Source: Isoetes taiwanensis
Taxonomy: Eukaryota; Streptophyta; Lycopodiopsida; Isoetales; Isoetaceae
Assembly: GCA_021234155.1 (NCBI GenBank)
Contig: JAJEKV010000021.1
Location: 13,641,760 to 13,705,759, forward strand
Length of the DNA stretch: 64,000 bases
Direction: 5' to 3'
A model generated the notes under the pieces. It was not told where the DNA came from. It saw nothing but the letters and a program-made list of their open reading frames with translations, and did not search any database. The position numbers and the translations under genes were made by a program. Positions within the stretch are counted from its first letter, which is position 1. Each line of letters starts with the position of its first letter. Shown one piece after another: positions 62,833 to 64,000 of the stretch.

Positions 62833-64000
62833 TTAATTGAGACTTGCCTTAGGTATACCCCTGAATTCCCTTTCCCCAATCAAAACCATGAACCTAGAGT
62901 CCCCCTTTGTTATTTCATTTCTTCTTATCCCAAAAGATCTCAGAGGCCATCCAGTTTGATTGCACATTATATTGATTGCCATCCTTGCTCTTTCTTTTTC
63001 ATTTGGTGGAAGCATAATTTGTGGGAACTGACCTGTATTTTTGTATGCCAGCCATAATTTTTCCCCTTTGGGGTCTCTTTCATGTGCTATTGCCAAAGTG
63101 AATTTGATCATCTTCTTTTGCTCATCTTGACTTACACCCTGTTTTGAAGTTTTTGCAGAATTTCCAATGGCTTGGGGTCCTGCTTCATCAGTTTGTTTAC
63201 CCATGGTGGTGTTCTCCTTGGCAACTTCATTGAATATTTTTGTAAGGTCAGTGGCAGTATCTTCTTTTGGTTCCAGATTCTGCTGATTCTCCTTTCTAAT
63301 CCAGAGTTTTGTGATTCTAGGTTTCTTTGCTTTTCTTTGTGTTGCATCCCCAGAAGTTTCCCTCTCCTGTATTTCCTGGATTTCCTGATTGACTTGAGTG
63401 TCCTTTTCATTTTCTGACTTGTCCCAAGCCTCCCTTTTTTTTGCTGGCTTAATGTCAGATGTCTTCTTTACTTCACTCCATCCAGCTGGGCCCTGTTTGG
63501 CCCTGAGATTTGGGCAGTCCCTTTTCCAGTGACCCTGTTCTTTGCAATAGTTGCATGCAACTTCTGATGTTAGGACTTCAATGTTTATAGTTCTGCCAGC
63601 AACTGTTATTGCTTGGGGGATGCTCCCAATGTTGTCAACCCTAATTGTGACTTTTGCTTTTCCCCTTATGCCTTGATCACCTATGTTTTCCAGTCCATAT
63701 ATTACATCTCCAATTCTGCTGACAGCTTTGCTCATAATGCTTGGGATTCTTAATTCTCCAGGAATATTGGACAGTAAGATTTGTACTTCTTGTTCCCCCT
63801 TCAGGAGCTTTTCACCCTTCTGCATGTCAAAGTTCTCCATCCAAGGAAAAATTGTTGCTCTGTTGCCTTTTGAGTCCACTAATCTTTTCTTATCCAAGAC
63901 CCCCTTGACTTCCTTACTGTCATTTAATACAATTTCAAACCGTGCCGAGCTTAGAGAAGCACATCTCACCCCTGTGGCAATTGACATTTGTGCATTAAAC
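62833..64000 (-). CDS. LINE ORF1 (nucleic-acid-binding, CCHC), 5' part outside the window
   Basis: The frame is open from beyond the window edge to a stop at 62833; an internal Met at 63987 gives 384 residues. It resembles plant LINE ORF1 proteins with a DUF4283-like N-terminal region (IFPWMENFDMQKGEKLLKGE; LSNIPGELRIPSIMSKAVSR) followed by a CCHC knuckle CNYCKEQGHWKRDC at about residues 143-156. A charged Lys/Glu/Gln-rich linker and a C-terminal region (KFTLAIAHERDPKGEKLWLA; FMVLIGEREFRGIPKASLN) follow. Such proteins bind LINE RNA and form the RNP. No disruption is visible in the part seen. Confidence 0.82.
   Translation of the reverse strand, partial: FNAQMSIATGVRCASLSSARFEIVLNDSKEVKGVLDKKRLVDSKGNRATIFPWMENFDMQKGEKLLKGEQEVQILLSNIPGELRIPSIMSKAVSRIGDVIYGLENIGDQGIRGKAKVTIRVDNIGSIPQAITVAGRTINIEVLTSEVACNYCKEQGHWKRDCPNLRAKQGPAGWSEVKKTSDIKPAKKREAWDKSENEKDTQVNQEIQEIQERETSGDATQRKAKKPRITKLWIRKENQQNLEPKEDTATDLTKIFNEVAKENTTMGKQTDEAGPQAIGNSAKTSKQGVSQDEQKKMIKFTLAIAHERDPKGEKLWLAYKNTGQFPQIMLPPNEKERARMAINIMCNQTGWPLRSFGIRRNEITKGDSRFMVLIGEREFRGIPKASLN

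Larger units (their letters stand above)
57489..64000 (-). mobile_element. Nearly full-length plant L1-like LINE (copy A), 5' end beyond the window
   Basis: Minus orientation. ORF1 (63987-62833, open to the window edge), a ~44-bp gap, ORF2 (62788-58392) with about four frame breaks, a ~0.9-kb 3'UTR and a poly-A at 57488-57499. The element is over 6.5 kb and belongs to the zf-RVT-bearing L1 group of plants. Breaks lie at about 62235, 61520, 60185 and 58685, most at or beside short homopolymers, so the copy is either recently dead or partly an assembly artefact. The target-site duplication cannot be checked because the 5' end is outside. Confidence 0.9.

Overview
This window looks like repeat-rich intergenic DNA from the large nuclear genome of a land plant. 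It has plant-type LINEs (an ORF1 with a CCHC knuckle, an endonuclease/reverse transcriptase ORF2, and a zf-RVT zinc finger near the C terminus), Ty3/gypsy chromovirus and Ty1/copia relics, and one intron-containing host gene of the TMEM147 family with plant-like sequence. Two transposase-like families here (a DUF7869-type protein, and one with DFAENY / SDGCSSQFK / HGKGxxDG blocks) are, to my knowledge, commoner in algae, mosses, lycophytes, ferns and aquatic animals than in flowering plants. A fern or other non-seed plant is therefore my best guess, but this is inference and the species is not determined.

Layout. 0-2 kb: two head-to-tail 3' ends of LINEs. 2-10 kb: AT-rich DNA with single exons of unrelated host genes (BAHD acyltransferase-like, LRR receptor-like, UDP-glucose pyrophosphorylase-like), a 2-copy ~217-bp tandem repeat and a 1.1-kb long inverted repeat. 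10.1-22.4 kb: a ~6.1-kb segment present twice in direct tandem. Each copy holds UGPase exon remnants, a decayed LINE carrying a GC-rich insertion, a (CT)n tract and a minus-strand DUF7869-type gene; only the second copy of that gene keeps its 5' part, which runs on to 23.4 kb. 24-27.5 kb: 3' half of a Ty3/gypsy element and its LTR. 29-31.4 kb: minus-strand gypsy pol and L1-ORF1p-like relics. 31.7-34.1 kb: the 3' end of a non-LTR element, then the only gene that appears intact, a 7-exon TMEM147 homologue of 228 residues. 36.8 kb: one protein-kinase exon. 37.9-40.7 kb: a complete, young, non-coding LTR retrotransposon with a 5-bp target duplication (GATCA). 43-46.7 kb: an internally deleted gypsy element.

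46.7-52.0 kb holds the most unusual locus: a plus-strand gene for a coiled-coil protein with a partial RING-H2 motif converges on a minus-strand transposase-like gene, and a degenerate NLI/FCP1-type HAD phosphatase follows directly in the same direction as the transposase. I propose one decayed two-gene DNA transposon carrying a phosphatase module. 52.2-64 kb is a nest of minus-strand retroelements: a nearly full-length LINE (57.5-64 kb), a second 5'-truncated LINE of the same family whose ORF is fused in frame to a copia integrase, and a ~0.75-kb repeat that directly follows the poly(A) of both LINEs.

The genes do not form a pathway. The window is mostly a record of successive insertions, duplications and gene-fragment captures around one housekeeping gene. 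Many frames are broken by one-base indels, several in homopolymers, so both decay and residual sequencing error are possible.
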